Notes under the pieces: model-generated | Seen by the model: only the letters and a program-made list of their open reading frames with translations | Database searches by the model: none | What the model was told of the DNA's origin: nothing | Assembly (NCBI RefSeq): GCF_020866965.1 | Contig: NZ_JAJATX010000028.1 | Span: forward strand, 1 to 34,998 | Reading direction: 5' to 3' | DNA: 34,998 bases | From: Microvirga roseola | Lineage (GTDB): Bacteria > Pseudomonadota > Alphaproteobacteria > Rhizobiales > Beijerinckiaceae | Translations under genes and position numbers: made by a program | In this document: positions 18,839 to 27,440 of the stretch, in pieces | How the letters are laid out: the number at the start of each line of letters is the position of its first letter | Position numbering within the stretch: the stretch's first letter is position 1

Positions 18839-19408
18839 TTACGGCTCCAGCTCGCTGTCCCAGTAGAGATAGTCCATCCAGCTGTCGTGTAGGTAGTTCG
18901 GCGGGAAGAGGCGGCCATTGGAGTGGAGGTCGTGGATCGTCGGGGCGAAGGGGCTCTGGCGGGGCCACATTTCCACTTCGCGGGGCATCTTGTCCCCCTT
19001 CCTGAGATTGCAGGGCGCGCAGGCGGCGACGACGTTCTCCCAGGTGGTCTGTCCCCCCTTGGAGCGGGGAATGACATGGTCGAAGGTCAGGTCCTCGCGG
19101 GTGCCGCAATACTGACAGGTGAAGCGGTCGCGCAGGAAGACGTTGAAGCGGGTGAAGGCCGGGTGACGGGACGGCTGGACGTAGGTTTTCAGGGAAATGA
19201 CCGAGGGAAGGCGGATTTCGAAGCTCGGACTTCGGACGACCTTGTCATACTCGGAGACGATATTGACCCGGTCGAGGAACACCGCCTTGATCGCATCCTG
19301 CCAACACCAGATGGACAAAGGGTAATAGCTCAAGGGCCGGTAATCGGCATTGAGGACGAGGGCCGGACAGGCCTCAGGCCGCACAACAGGTTGGACGTGT
19401 ATCGTCAC
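18839..19408 (-). CDS. HNH endonuclease family protein
   Basis: This is a 189-residue protein with a zinc-supported HNH nuclease fold: C98 and C101 (CQYCG), DH at 110-111 (LTFDHVIPRSKGG), N125 (TWENVVAAC), and C130 and C133-N134 (CAPCNLRKGDK). The N-terminal part (PALVLNADYRPLSYYPLSIW) is the shape found in a widely conserved alphaproteobacterial chromosomal HNH family. Members are present in most genomes without a phage or restriction context, and their role is unknown. The start is GTG 19408, with the strong SD GAGGAGGTGAG just upstream (19410-19420). The neighbours do not suggest a mobile or homing element. Confidence 0.9.
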   Translation of the reverse strand: MTIHVQPVVRPEACPALVLNADYRPLSYYPLSIWCWQDAIKAVFLDRVNIVSEYDKVVRSPSFEIRLPSVISLKTYVQPSRHPAFTRFNVFLRDRFTCQYCGTREDLTFDHVIPRSKGGQTTWENVVAACAPCNLRKGDKMPREVEMWPRQSPFAPTIHDLHSNGRLFPPNYLHDSWMDYLYWDSELEP

Positions 19409-19570
19409 CTCACCTCCTCATAGAGAGAAGAGTCGTATCCCGTCCAATAAGACTATAGGCAGTGTGACGCTGTTGTGAAGTTCACGCGCGCGGCGTTTGT
19501 GACGCACCCACAGGACAGTCGACAGGCCGGTACAGGTCCGAAACCCCTGTCGGGCGGGTGCAATGGCCGG

Positions 19571-19588
19571 AAAATGCCGGTTCCGGCA
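19571..19588 (-). terminator. probable terminator after the etfBA-hbd unit
   Basis: Read on the minus strand, TGCCGG-AA-CCGGCA is followed directly by TTTTCC. It sits 6 nt beyond the hbd stop codon. The stem is short but GC-rich. Confidence 0.55.
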
Positions 19589-19593
19589 GGGAC

Positions 19594-20475
19594 TTAGCGC
19601 GTCGGAACCGGGTTCTCGCCGCGATAATCGTAGAAGCCGCGCTTGGTTTTCCGTCCGAGCCAGCCGGCCTCCACATACTTTACCAGGAGCGGGCAGGGGC
19701 GGTATTTGGAATCGGCTAGGCCCTCGTAGAGCACCTGCATGATGGAGAGGCAGGTGTCGAGGCCGATGAAGTCGGCGAGCTGGAGCGGGCCCATTGGATG
19801 GTTCGCGCCGAGCCGCATGGCCGTGTCGATGGCCTCGACCGATCCCACGCCCTCATAAAGGGTATAGATCGCCTCATTGATCATCGGCAGCAGGATGCGG
19901 TTGACGATGAAGGCCGGGAAGTCCTCGGAGACGGTCGCGGTCTTTCCGAGCTTGCCGATGAACTCCTTGGCCGATTCGTAGGTCGGATCCTCGGTCGCGA
20001 TGCCCCGGATCAGCTCCACGAGCTGCATTACCGGCACCGGGTTCATGAAATGGATGCCGATGAACTTTTCCGGCCGGTCCGTGGAGGCGGCAAGCCGCGT
20101 GATGGAGATCGAGGACGTATTGGTCGCGATCATGGCATCGGAGCGCAGCGACGGGCACAGGGCGGTGAAGATCTTGCGCTTCACCTCCTCGTTCTCGGTT
20201 GCAGCCTCGATGACGATATCGCAGGTGGAGAGATCATCGTAGGTCAGGGCAGGGCGGATGCGCTCGAGGGCAGCCTGCCGGTCGGCGTCAGTGATGGCGC
20301 CCTTCGAGACCTGGCGCGCCATGTTGCCGTTGATGGTGGCGAGCCCGGCATTGATCCGCTCCTCCGAGAGATCATTGAGACGAACGTTGAGCCCTGCGAG
20401 CGAGCACACGTGGGCGATGCCGTTGCCCATCTGCCCTGCGCCGATCACGCCAACCGTTTTGATCTCGATGCCCAT
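19594..20475 (-). CDS. 3-hydroxybutyryl-CoA dehydrogenase
   Basis: This enzyme oxidises or forms (S)-3-hydroxybutyryl-CoA with NAD(P). The 293-residue protein has the N-terminal Rossmann motif VGVIGAGQMGNGIAHVCSLA, DIVIEAATENEEVK, ATNTSSISIT, the catalytic-His region GIHFMNPVPVMQLVELI, and the C-terminal domain motif RILLPMINEAIYTLYEGVGS, then LGANHPMGPLQLADFIGLDT. Length is normal for single-domain Hbd. It lies downstream of etfA by 77 nt on the same strand. The etfB-etfA-hbd order is common in Rhizobiales and fits fatty-acid or polyhydroxybutyrate turnover feeding electrons through ETF. Confidence 0.95.
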   Translation of the reverse strand: MGIEIKTVGVIGAGQMGNGIAHVCSLAGLNVRLNDLSEERINAGLATINGNMARQVSKGAITDADRQAALERIRPALTYDDLSTCDIVIEAATENEEVKRKIFTALCPSLRSDAMIATNTSSISITRLAASTDRPEKFIGIHFMNPVPVMQLVELIRGIATEDPTYESAKEFIGKLGKTATVSEDFPAFIVNRILLPMINEAIYTLYEGVGSVEAIDTAMRLGANHPMGPLQLADFIGLDTCLSIMQVLYEGLADSKYRPCPLLVKYVEAGWLGRKTKRGFYDYRGENPVPTR

Positions 20476-20552
20476 CTTACCTGCCGCCTGACCTTCATGT
20501 CGTCACAGCGACCGGGCGGGAGGTCCCGCCCGATCCGTCATTATTCCTGACC

Positions 20553-21497
20553 TTATTGACCGGCTTTGGTCAACTCCTCCTGTAGTTGGGGGAGGATCTG
20601 GAAGAGGTCGCCGACGAGTCCGTAATCGGCCACCTGGAAGATCGGGGCCTCCTCGTCCTTGTTGATCGCCACGATCACCTTCGAGTCCTTCATGCCGGCG
20701 AGGTGCTGGATTGCGCCCGAGATGCCGACCGCGATGTAGAGGTCGGGGGCCACCACCTTGCCGGTCTGACCGACCTGCCAGTCGTTGGGCGCATAGCCCG
20801 CATCGACGGCGGCGCGCGAGGCGCCCATGGCGGCTCCGAGCTTGTCGGCGATCGGCTCGATATACGTGGTGAAGTTCTCGGCCGAGCCGAGAGAACGCCC
20901 GCCGGAGATGATGATCCGGGCCGAGGTCAGCTCGGGACGGTCGGACTTGGCGATCTCCTCGCCCTTGAAGCTCGAAAGCTGAGGATCCTCGGCTGCATTC
21001 ACCGTCTCGATGGCCGCCGAGCCGCCTTCACCGGCCGCCGGGAAGGCGGCGGTGCGCACGGTGATCACCTTCTTGGCGTCGGTCGCCTGCACCGTCTGGA
21101 TCGCGTTGCCGGCATAGATCGGTCGGTCGAAGGTGTCGGGGGACACCACCTTGGTGATGTCCGAGACCTGCATCACGTCGAGCAGCGCCGCGACGCGCGG
21201 CATGATGTTCTTGCCCTTGCTGGTGGCAGGCGCCACCAGGGCGTCGTAGGAGCCGGCGAGCGACACGATGAGCGCTGCGGTCGGCTCGGCGAGCTGGTGC
21301 TCGTATGCGGGCGCATCGGCCAGCAGCACCTTCTCCACGCCCTCCAGCTTTGCAGCCGCTTCTGCGGCGGCGCGGGCGTTGGAGCCGGCCACCAGCACGT
21401 GAACGGGCGCACCGAGAGCCTTGGCGGCGGAGAGCGCCTTGTGGGTGACGTCCTTGAGCTGAGCGTTGTCGTGCTCGGCAAACAGCAATGTGGTCAT
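20553..21497 (-). CDS. etfA: electron transfer flavoprotein alpha subunit
   Basis: EtfA holds FAD and, with EtfB, carries electrons from acyl-CoA dehydrogenases to ETF-ubiquinone oxidoreductase. The 314-residue product has an N-terminal domain ([20 protein letters not shown]) and a C-terminal FAD domain with [39 protein letters not shown] and [22 protein letters not shown] 21497 is chosen over ATG 21503 because the SD GGGAGG (21505-21510) lies 7 nt from it but abuts the upstream ATG. It starts 13 nt after the etfB stop. Confidence 0.96.
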   Translation of the reverse strand: MTTLLFAEHDNAQLKDVTHKALSAAKALGAPVHVLVAGSNARAAAEAAAKLEGVEKVLLADAPAYEHQLAEPTAALIVSLAGSYDALVAPATSKGKNIMPRVAALLDVMQVSDITKVVSPDTFDRPIYAGNAIQTVQATDAKKVITVRTAAFPAAGEGGSAAIETVNAAEDPQLSSFKGEEIAKSDRPELTSARIIISGGRSLGSAENFTTYIEPIADKLGAAMGASRAAVDAGYAPNDWQVGQTGKVVAPDLYIAVGISGAIQHLAGMKDSKVIVAINKDEEAPIFQVADYGLVGDLFQILPQLQEELTKAGQ

Positions 21498-21510
21498 TGT
21501 CATTCCTCCC

Positions 21511-22260
21511 TTAGAGCACGCCGGCTTCGGTCTTGAGCTTCTGAACCAGTTCGGCCACGGAGCCGACCTTGACGCCGGCCTTGCGGCCGCCGGGCTCTGC
21601 GGTCTTCACCACCTGCAGGCGGGGGCTGACATCGACGCCGAGCGCCTCGGGCGAGGTCTCGTCGAGAGGCTTCTTCTTGGCCTTCATGATGTTGGGGAGC
21701 GACGCATAGCGCGGCTCGTTGAGGCGCAGGTCCGTGGTGACGATGGCCGGCAGCTTGAGGCCGACCGTCTGCAGGCCGCCATCGACCTCGCGGGTCACGT
21801 CGATCGAGCCGTCGCCGACATTCACCTTGAAGGCGAAGGTGCCCTGCGGCCAGCCGAGAAGAGCAGCCAGCATCTGGCCGGTCTGGTTGGAATCGTCGTC
21901 GATGGCCTGCTTGCCCATGATGACGAGCTGCGGGCTTTCCTGCTCGATGACCTTCTTGAGGATCTTGGCGACGGCGAGCGGTTCGACGGTGGCGTCGGTC
22001 TTGACCAGGATGCCGCGGTCGGCGCCCATGGCGAGCGCGGTGCGCAGGGTTTCGGCGGCCTGAGCCGGGCCGATGGAAACGGCGACGATCTCGGTGGCCT
22101 TGCCCTGTTCCTTCAGGCGAACCGCCTCTTCGACGGCGATCTCGTCGAAGGGATTCATGGACATCTTCACGTTGGCGAGCTCTACGCCCGATCCGTCCGG
22201 CTTTACCCGGATCTTCACGTTGTAGTCGACAACCCGCTTCACAGGCACGAGCAGTTTCAT
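21511..22260 (-). CDS. etfB: electron transfer flavoprotein beta subunit
   Basis: This is the EtfA partner that binds structural AMP. The 249-residue protein starts [20 protein letters not shown]. It has [49 protein letters not shown] and the ETF-beta signature region [20 protein letters not shown] followed by [12 protein letters not shown]. Length is standard. It is the first gene of the etfBA-hbd unit; the 102-nt gap to the rhomboid gene upstream should contain its promoter. Confidence 0.97.
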   Translation of the reverse strand: MKLLVPVKRVVDYNVKIRVKPDGSGVELANVKMSMNPFDEIAVEEAVRLKEQGKATEIVAVSIGPAQAAETLRTALAMGADRGILVKTDATVEPLAVAKILKKVIEQESPQLVIMGKQAIDDDSNQTGQMLAALLGWPQGTFAFKVNVGDGSIDVTREVDGGLQTVGLKLPAIVTTDLRLNEPRYASLPNIMKAKKKPLDETSPEALGVDVSPRLQVVKTAEPGGRKAGVKVGSVAELVQKLKTEAGVL

Positions 22261-22362
22261 TCGTCTGTCCTCATCGAAGATCAGGTCCGGAAAAAGCCAT
22301 AGCCGGCTCTCCGGACAGGTCGGAAAAAGATGGATCGGACCGTAGCGGGCGGCTCCCGATTG

Positions 22363-23070
22363 TCAACGCGGCGCCTGCATTTCCTGAGCCTCGACGCGGG
22401 CCAGAACAGGATCGTAGCGGTGTCGCATGAGGGGGATGAGAATAGCGCCGGCGGCGAAGCCGCCAAGATGGGCGAACCAGCCGACGGCGTCGTCGCCGCC
22501 AAGAAACGCCGAGGCGAACTGGAAGGCGAACCAGAAGCCGATGGCCCAGTAGGCCGGCAGGCGCAAAGGGATGCCCTTCAGGAAGAGGCCCCAGATGCGC
22601 ACCCGCGGGTAGAGAATGAGATAGGCAGCCACGACGCCCGAAACGCCGCCGGAGGCCCCGATCAGCGGGCGGTGCGGGTCCGGCGTCACGAAGGCATGGG
22701 CGAGGCTCGCGGCGACCCCGCACAGGACGAAGAACAGGACGAAGCGGAGATGGCCCATCGCATCCTCCACGTTGTCGCCGAACACCCACAGGAACAGCAT
22801 GTTGCCTGCGAGGTGGAACAGCGATCCATGGAGGAGGATATTGGTCGCGAGCGTCAGCTCGACGGGCACGAAGGGAAAGCCTTCGGGCAGGACTTCCGTG
22901 TCGAACAGGACGCCCGGGATCAGGCCGAAGCCGCCCACCATCGCATCCGGGCCGATGGGGCCGAAGAAGGTGAGAAGATAGACGAGGATGCAGAGCCCGA
23001 TGAGCGCACGGGTCGCAAGCGGCGTCTTCATGTGCTGGAGGGGAACGCCGTCGTGAAGCGGAAGAAACAT
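22363..23070 (-). CDS. rhomboid family intramembrane serine protease
   Basis: This six-to-seven-segment membrane protease has 235 aa. It has HGSLFHLAGNMLFLWVFGD (H86-x-x-x-N90 oxyanion region), the catalytic Ser in GASGGVSG (S140) and the catalytic His in WFAHLGGFAAGA (H201). These three elements indicate an active enzyme. Substrates are unknown. The N-terminus, MFLPLHDGVPLQHMKTP, is the typical start of this Rhizobiales group. Two palindromic repeats lie just upstream of its start (23083-23190), and the etf operon lies downstream. Confidence 0.93.
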   Translation of the reverse strand: MFLPLHDGVPLQHMKTPLATRALIGLCILVYLLTFFGPIGPDAMVGGFGLIPGVLFDTEVLPEGFPFVPVELTLATNILLHGSLFHLAGNMLFLWVFGDNVEDAMGHLRFVLFFVLCGVAASLAHAFVTPDPHRPLIGASGGVSGVVAAYLILYPRVRIWGLFLKGIPLRLPAYWAIGFWFAFQFASAFLGGDDAVGWFAHLGGFAAGAILIPLMRHRYDPVLARVEAQEMQAPR

Positions 23071-23082
23071 GATCCGCTCCTA

Positions 23083-23130
23083 GAGCATCGTGCGGAAAAG
23101 TGGACCCGGTTTTGCGCCCGAACGATGCTC
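23083..23130. repeat. intergenic palindromic repeat, unit 1
   Basis: GAGCATCGT (23083-23091) pairs with ACGATGCTC (23122-23130). The inner GCGGAAAA...GTTTTGCGC stretches pair imperfectly. The sequence resembles a dispersed extragenic palindrome that I recall from Methylobacteriaceae and other Rhizobiales. It lies just upstream of the rhomboid gene. Confidence 0.7.
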
Positions 23131-23144
23131 TCATCTCAAGAGAA

Positions 23145-23190
23145 AGCATCGGATCCAGAATGGATTGCACCTCTGGAACTATCCGATGCT
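23145..23190. repeat. intergenic palindromic repeat, unit 2
   Basis: AGCATCGGAT (23145-23154) pairs perfectly with ATCCGATGCT (23181-23190) around a 26-nt centre with CCAGA/TCTGG inner pairing. It follows unit 1 after 14 nt and shares its AGCATCG ends. Confidence 0.65.
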
Positions 23191-23273
23191 CATTCGCGAC
23201 TCAAGCACGTCCTTCGGCGCAGCGATGGTCCGCATCCGAGAAAAGCTGGGGCCATTTTCCCGCGCGGGGTGCG

Positions 23274-23849
23274 CTAACGGTTCTGGCCCGGGACCCAGAG
23301 GACGTCGATTGCGCCCTTGTCGTTGACGTAGCGGGACGCGACGAAGAGAAAATCCGACAGCCGGTTGAGGTATTTCACGACCTCCGGCGAGACCGTCTCG
23401 TCTGGCCTGTGCATCAACTCGACCGCATGGCGCTCGGCGCGGCGGCAGACGGTGCGGGCGAGATGGAGCGCGGCGGCGGCAGCCGTCCCTCCCGGCAGGA
23501 CGAAGGAGCGAAGCGGCTCCAGGTGCTCGTTGAGCCGGTCGATCTCCTGCTCGAGCCGGTCCACCTGCGCTTGCGTGATGCGCAGCGGCTCGTAAGGCAG
23601 GGGCTTGCCGGTCTCGACAGTGGCCAGATCCGCGCCGAGATCGAAGAGGTCGTTCTGGATCCGGCCCAGCATGGCGTCGACATCATGACCGGCCGTATGC
23701 AGCCGGGCGAGGCCGATGCAGGCGTTGGTTTCGTCCACAGTGCCGAAGGTTTCGATGCGAAGATCGTTCTTCGGGCGGCGTCCGCCGGCGGCAAGAGCCG
23801 TGGTGCCCTGATCCCCGGTGCGGGTATAGATTCGGTTGAGAACGACCAT
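23274..23849 (-). CDS. PduO-type cob(I)alamin adenosyltransferase
   Basis: This enzyme transfers the adenosyl group of ATP to cob(I)alamin, giving coenzyme B12. The 191-residue protein has the ATP-binding N-terminus YTRTGDQGTTALAAGGRRPK, FGTVDETNACIGLAR, IQNDLFDLGADLAT, FVLPGGTAAAAALHLARTVC, RRAERHAVEL and YLNRLSDFLFVASRYVND, all PduO/MMAB-family signatures. In Rhizobiales this gene is regularly found near etfBA-hbd and a HIG1 protein, as here. It could serve methylmalonyl-CoA mutase or ethylmalonyl-CoA pathway mutases; no such gene is in the window. Confidence 0.93.
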   Translation of the reverse strand: MVVLNRIYTRTGDQGTTALAAGGRRPKNDLRIETFGTVDETNACIGLARLHTAGHDVDAMLGRIQNDLFDLGADLATVETGKPLPYEPLRITQAQVDRLEQEIDRLNEHLEPLRSFVLPGGTAAAAALHLARTVCRRAERHAVELMHRPDETVSPEVVKYLNRLSDFLFVASRYVNDKGAIDVLWVPGQNR

Positions 23850-23873
23850 TGGTGGCCCGGTGCTGGGATTTGC

Positions 23874-24470
23874 CTAGAAGGAATACCCAACCCGAGCGCC
23901 GACGTTCGTCAAGCCCCGATTGTCGGAGCAGGAGCCGGCATTGGAGAGGTGCTCGACGGTCGCCATGACGCTCCAGTTGGCCGAGAGCCGCACGCCCACC
24001 GAGCCGGATTCGCGGAATAGGGCAGTGCAGCCCAGGGCCTGCTGCTCGGCGAAGGGATTGTAGACGTCCTTCTTGCCGTTATGGATCGCGCCGCCGAAGC
24101 TGCCCTCGACGAAGAGGTTGGGCGTAACGTCGATGGTCCAGGAGAGGCCGGCATAAGCGAAGCTCGTCCGGTCGTCGAAATTCAGGCTGCCGCCGATATG
24201 AGGGCGGGGAATGAAGTAGCTGGTAAAAAGGTCCGAGGCAGTAAAGGGCTTTGCGAAGAGGAGCTCGCCGGTCAGGTTGGCGGAGCCGTCGCGGCCCTCT
24301 GCCCCCCAGGGGTCCTGAGCGGACAGGCCGAAGCGGAATTCAGAGATGAAGCTGGACTGATAAGAGGTGGGTGCCGGGCCGGATTGCCTTGTCCCGTCTG
24401 CGGACAGGACACCCGATGATCCCATGGCAAGGATCATGAGGCTCAGGCCCGTGACAGTTCTGATGCGCAT
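23874..24470 (-). CDS. PagL-like lipid A deacylase family (acyloxyacyl hydrolase) outer-membrane protein
   Basis: This 198-residue exported beta-barrel protein has a signal peptide (TVTGLSLMILAMGSSGVLSA). Alternating strands follow (FISEFRFGLSAQDPW, SFAYAGLSWTIDVTPNLFVE, SFGGAIHNGK). The PagL-type motif is VEHLSNAGSCSDNRGLTNVG, with H174 and S176 as candidate catalytic residues, and the protein ends in the aromatic GARVGYSF. The third catalytic residue (Glu) of Pseudomonas PagL is not evident; D183 is the nearest acidic residue. It may act on lipid A or be a non-catalytic relative. A good promoter precedes it (24532-24560), so it can be expressed separately from the HIG1 gene. Confidence 0.8.
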   Translation of the reverse strand: MRIRTVTGLSLMILAMGSSGVLSADGTRQSGPAPTSYQSSFISEFRFGLSAQDPWGAEGRDGSANLTGELLFAKPFTASDLFTSYFIPRPHIGGSLNFDDRTSFAYAGLSWTIDVTPNLFVEGSFGGAIHNGKKDVYNPFAEQQALGCTALFRESGSVGVRLSANWSVMATVEHLSNAGSCSDNRGLTNVGARVGYSF

Positions 24471-24531
24471 AAAAAATCCGTTGTTTTAGAATCAATGCCC
24501 TAAAGGTGTACCCCTTATGGCTAATAAAACC

Positions 24532-24560
24532 TTTAAAAGACGGCGGCGAAAAAGTGTCAA
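24532..24560 (-). promoter_or_regulatory. sigma-70-like promoter for the PagL-like gene
   Basis: The minus strand has TTGACA (24560-24555), a 17-nt spacer, and TTTAAA (24537-24532). The 5' leader to ATG 24470 would be about 55 nt. The region is AT-rich compared with its surroundings. Confidence 0.55.
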
Positions 24561-24571
24561 GACTGGGTCAG

Positions 24572-24763
24572 CTAGACCGCTCGCCACCAGATGATTCCCA
24601 TGATCAGGATAATGGCCAGAAACTGAAGCAGGACACGCCAGCGCATGAGAGTCTGCGACCGGTTGGCGCTGCCGCCGCGCAGCATGTTGACGAGGCCCAG
24701 GAGCAGGACAAAGGCCACGGCCAGCACGGCGGTGGGCACAAGAAGGTCGGCAAAGCTTGTCAT
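24572..24763 (-). CDS. HIG1-domain small twin-transmembrane protein
   Basis: This is a 63-residue inner-membrane protein with two hydrophobic helices (LLVPTAVLAVAFVLLLGLVN and VLLQFLAIILIMGIIWW) joined by a basic loop, MLRGGSANRSQTLMRWR. The G-(G/S)-x-N-x-S-Q-x-L-M-R-x-R motif is typical of the hypoxia-induced HIG1 family, whose bacterial members are associated with respiratory complexes, though the role here is inferred. ATG 24763 (MTSFADLL) is chosen; an in-frame start at 24811 adds a Pro-rich stretch unlike the family. Confidence 0.82.
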   Translation of the reverse strand: MTSFADLLVPTAVLAVAFVLLLGLVNMLRGGSANRSQTLMRWRVLLQFLAIILIMGIIWWRAV

Positions 24764-24837
24764 CGTGATTCCGTAGGGAGGTCCGGGCGACCGTGGCCCG
24801 AACCCGGACACGAGGCAAGAGGCCGATTTGTCTTAAT

Positions 24838-24877
24838 GCATCGCGCGGAAGAAGGGGGGTCGGTCTCCGCGCGATGC
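24838..24877. repeat. GCATCG-type palindrome near the end of the TIGR02302 gene
   Basis: GCATCGCGCGGA (24838-24849) pairs perfectly with TCCGCGCGATGC (24866-24877) around a 16-nt loop. Its ends match the repeat units at 23083-23190. It lies 8 nt beyond the stop of the TIGR02302 gene and may stabilise or end its transcript, though no T-tract follows. Confidence 0.6.
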
Positions 24878-24884
24878 TGAGGGC

Positions 24885-27440
24885 TCAGTTCCGGCGCAGA
24901 AGCCGCTCGAAGTAGTCGAGCTCTTCCGTCGGGCGGGTGGGATCGCCCAGCTTGCGCCGCAGTTCCTCCAGGATCCGCTGGGCCCGCTGGGCTGCGGACT
25001 GCCCGGCTTCCGGCACTTGAACCCGGCCGTCGTCCCTGTAGCCCCTGTTCCTTTGCGGGCGGCCCAGGGGATCGGTACTGAGCGGTCCCGCCTGCTGGCC
25101 GCCTTGCGGATCCCCTTCGCCGGGCTGGTCGCCCGCCTGCTGGTTGCCCTGCTGCATCTGTTGCATCTGCTGAGCCATGCCCTGCATGCCCTGGCGCAGG
25201 GATTCCAGCGCACGGCCCTGGGCGTCGACGGCGGGGCCGTCCTGGCCCTGGCCCAAGGCCTCCTCCGCCTCGCGCATGGCGCCTTCGGCGTCGCCGAGGC
25301 CCTGCTCGCCCTCCATGCCCATGCCCTGCATGCGCCGCTGCAGTTCCTGCAGTCGCTCTCGGAGCGCCTGCTGGCGCTCCTGAAGGTCACCCTGGCCGTT
25401 CTCGCCTTGCTGCTGACCTTCTCCTTGCTGCCCTTGCTGGCCCTGTTGCCCCTGCTGGCGCTGGCCCCTCTGGCCCTGCCGCTGGCCGCGCTCGCCTTCC
25501 TGCATGCGTTGGTTCTGGCCTTGCCGGAAGGTCTCATCGCGCAGGTTCTGCTGCTCCCGGGCCATGTCCTCGAGGTCCCGCATGGCTTGGTTCATCTCCT
25601 GGCCGAGGGGATCGCTCGTGCGGCTGTTCGGCTGGGCGGTCTGGAGGTTCTCCAGGATATTGCGCAGCTGTTCGAGGAGGCGCTGGGCCTCGGCCACGTC
25701 GCCGCGGCGCATGGCGTCCTCCATCTCGCGCAGCATGCGGTTGAGATCGTCCTGCGAGATCATCCGGTCGGGCGTGCGCTGGTTCTGGTCCTGGGCCTGA
25801 CGATTCTGCTGCATCCGCTGAGCGAACTCGCGCAGGAAGCGGTCCATGGCCTGCCGCAGCTCCTCGGTCAGCCGCCGGATCTCCTCGTCGGTTGCGCCCC
25901 GGTCCATGGCCTCCTTCAGGCGCTCCTGCGCCGCGCGCAGCTGGCGCTCCGCATCGGTGAGGTCCCCCTCTTCGATCTGCAGCGCCATGCTCCAGAGCCA
26001 GTCGGCGACCTCGAGGAGGTGTTGGTCCGTCCGCGCATTGCGCAGGCGCTCGGAGGCGATGTCCAGCCCCATGAACACGCCCCATTGCGGCGTGAAGAGC
26101 GTGGGCTCGATCAGCAGCGCGTCGAGGGCGGTCTGCACGCGCTTGCGGTCGTCGGGATTGAGCACGAGATTGCGCCGCTGCTCCACCAGCGCCCTTGCGA
26201 GCGGATTGGCGAAGGGCCTTTGCGGCAGGGTCATCGTGAGGGCTTCGCTCTCACCCTCCTGGCCCGCCTCATCCTTCGCGCGCAGCTTGATCGTGACCTT
26301 CGCGCCGGCCCAGGGGTGGTTGGTGAGATCCACGGGGGAGCGGGTTTCCGGCGCGTTCTCCTCATGGCTCGGAATGGCAAGGTTCATCTGAGGGGCCGTC
26401 ACGAGAGAGCGGCCCTGGCCGCCTTCCGCCTTCTCAACCTGACCTTCCAGGGCGGTGATGCCGTAATCGTCCTTGCCCTTATAGCTGAGCGTGAAGCTGC
26501 CGCGGGCATTGACCTCGGGCGGGCTGGCAAAGGCGATCTGCGGGGGCTGGTCGGGGATCGCCTCAATCGTCAAGGTGACGCTTTGGGCAAAGCCTGTCCG
26601 GATCGTCAATTCGGCCGTATCGTTGAGCGTATAGCGCTCCTCGTGCAGATCGGCGCGCTGGTTCTCCTTGGGCGGCAGGGCCGTCAGCTCCTCGCCGGGT
26701 GCGATTTCGGCCTTTCCCTCGCCCGCGACGCGGATCACGACGGTGGAGTTGATCGGCGCGCGCAGGCGCTGATTCCGCGCGAGATCGATCATGAGCGGGG
26801 GCATGCGGGTGTAGAGCGGCGGGTCGATCCATCCGTCGATCCGGAAGGACGGGGAAGCCATCTCGACATCCCGCCAATCGAAGGCGGCGGCAAGGCGAGT
26901 CCCGATCTCGGGGCCGGCCACGAAGGCGCTCGTCACGACGGCCAGGATGCCCGCCGCGCGCAGGGCGTAGCGGTCGCGCCGCGGCATGTCGGGACGGGGC
27001 GGGGCAACCCGCATCCGGGAGATGGTCTCCTCCGCCCGCTTGCGGTGCAGGGCCCACAGCGCGCGCGTTCCCGGATCGGCCGAGCCGAGCGTCAGGGAAT
27101 CGTCGAGCACCCGGGCCGGGCCGTGATTCAGGCCGGTATCGCGGTCCAGCCTGTCGAGGGCGCTCGTGCGGCCCGGCATCCGCAGGCGCAGGAGAGGCCA
27201 GAGGGACAGGAGAAAGGCCGCTGCGAACAGCGCAAGGCCCAGGCCCCGCCAGAGGGGCGAGGCATCGAGCCAGAGACCGAACCAGGACAGGGTTAGGAAG
27301 AGCAGGACGATGGCGACCGGCAGCCAGAGCCGCGGCCAGGCCTCCTCCCACCACAGGGACCAGCGGGCACGGGTGATGAGGCGTCCGAGCCGCCTGTCGA
27401 GGCTGCTTTGCGCAGGCGAGGGGTTGGAGCCTTCGCTCAT
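24885..27440 (-). CDS. TIGR02302/DUF4175 family membrane protein
   Basis: This is an 851-residue protein of a family found in Rhizobiales next to lysA; its function is unknown. It has two N-terminal membrane helices (about 38-86, VAIVLLFLTLSWFGLWL and GLALFAAAFLLSLWPLL) and a third hydrophobic segment near 157-172. A large beta-rich periplasmic part follows (FRIDGWIDPPLYTRMPPLMI, PPEVNARGSFTLSYKGKDDY). Long Gln/Glu/Arg-rich coiled coils come next, with a low-complexity Q/G block (about 675-710, GQQGQQGQQGEGQQQ). The C-terminus is LEELRRKLGDPTRP. ATG 27440 (MSEGSNPS) is chosen; an in-frame start at 27497 is not supported. Its usual neighbour lysA is displaced by the RTX pseudogene. Confidence 0.9.
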   Translation of the reverse strand: MSEGSNPSPAQSSLDRRLGRLITRARWSLWWEEAWPRLWLPVAIVLLFLTLSWFGLWLDASPLWRGLGLALFAAAFLLSLWPLLRLRMPGRTSALDRLDRDTGLNHGPARVLDDSLTLGSADPGTRALWALHRKRAEETISRMRVAPPRPDMPRRDRYALRAAGILAVVTSAFVAGPEIGTRLAAAFDWRDVEMASPSFRIDGWIDPPLYTRMPPLMIDLARNQRLRAPINSTVVIRVAGEGKAEIAPGEELTALPPKENQRADLHEERYTLNDTAELTIRTGFAQSVTLTIEAIPDQPPQIAFASPPEVNARGSFTLSYKGKDDYGITALEGQVEKAEGGQGRSLVTAPQMNLAIPSHEENAPETRSPVDLTNHPWAGAKVTIKLRAKDEAGQEGESEALTMTLPQRPFANPLARALVEQRRNLVLNPDDRKRVQTALDALLIEPTLFTPQWGVFMGLDIASERLRNARTDQHLLEVADWLWSMALQIEEGDLTDAERQLRAAQERLKEAMDRGATDEEIRRLTEELRQAMDRFLREFAQRMQQNRQAQDQNQRTPDRMISQDDLNRMLREMEDAMRRGDVAEAQRLLEQLRNILENLQTAQPNSRTSDPLGQEMNQAMRDLEDMAREQQNLRDETFRQGQNQRMQEGERGQRQGQRGQRQQGQQGQQGQQGEGQQQGENGQGDLQERQQALRERLQELQRRMQGMGMEGEQGLGDAEGAMREAEEALGQGQDGPAVDAQGRALESLRQGMQGMAQQMQQMQQGNQQAGDQPGEGDPQGGQQAGPLSTDPLGRPQRNRGYRDDGRVQVPEAGQSAAQRAQRILEELRRKLGDPTRPTEELDYFERLLRRN

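Noticed and set aside
18839..19408. HNH gene as homing endonuclease or restriction system
   Set aside because: There is no intron, intein, methyltransferase or phage context, and the family is a common chromosomal one in alphaproteobacteria.
25017..27296. 759-codon + strand open frame opposite the TIGR02302 gene
   Set aside because: The Leu/Ala-rich translation mirrors the Gln/Glu-rich real protein. No SD or family resemblance.
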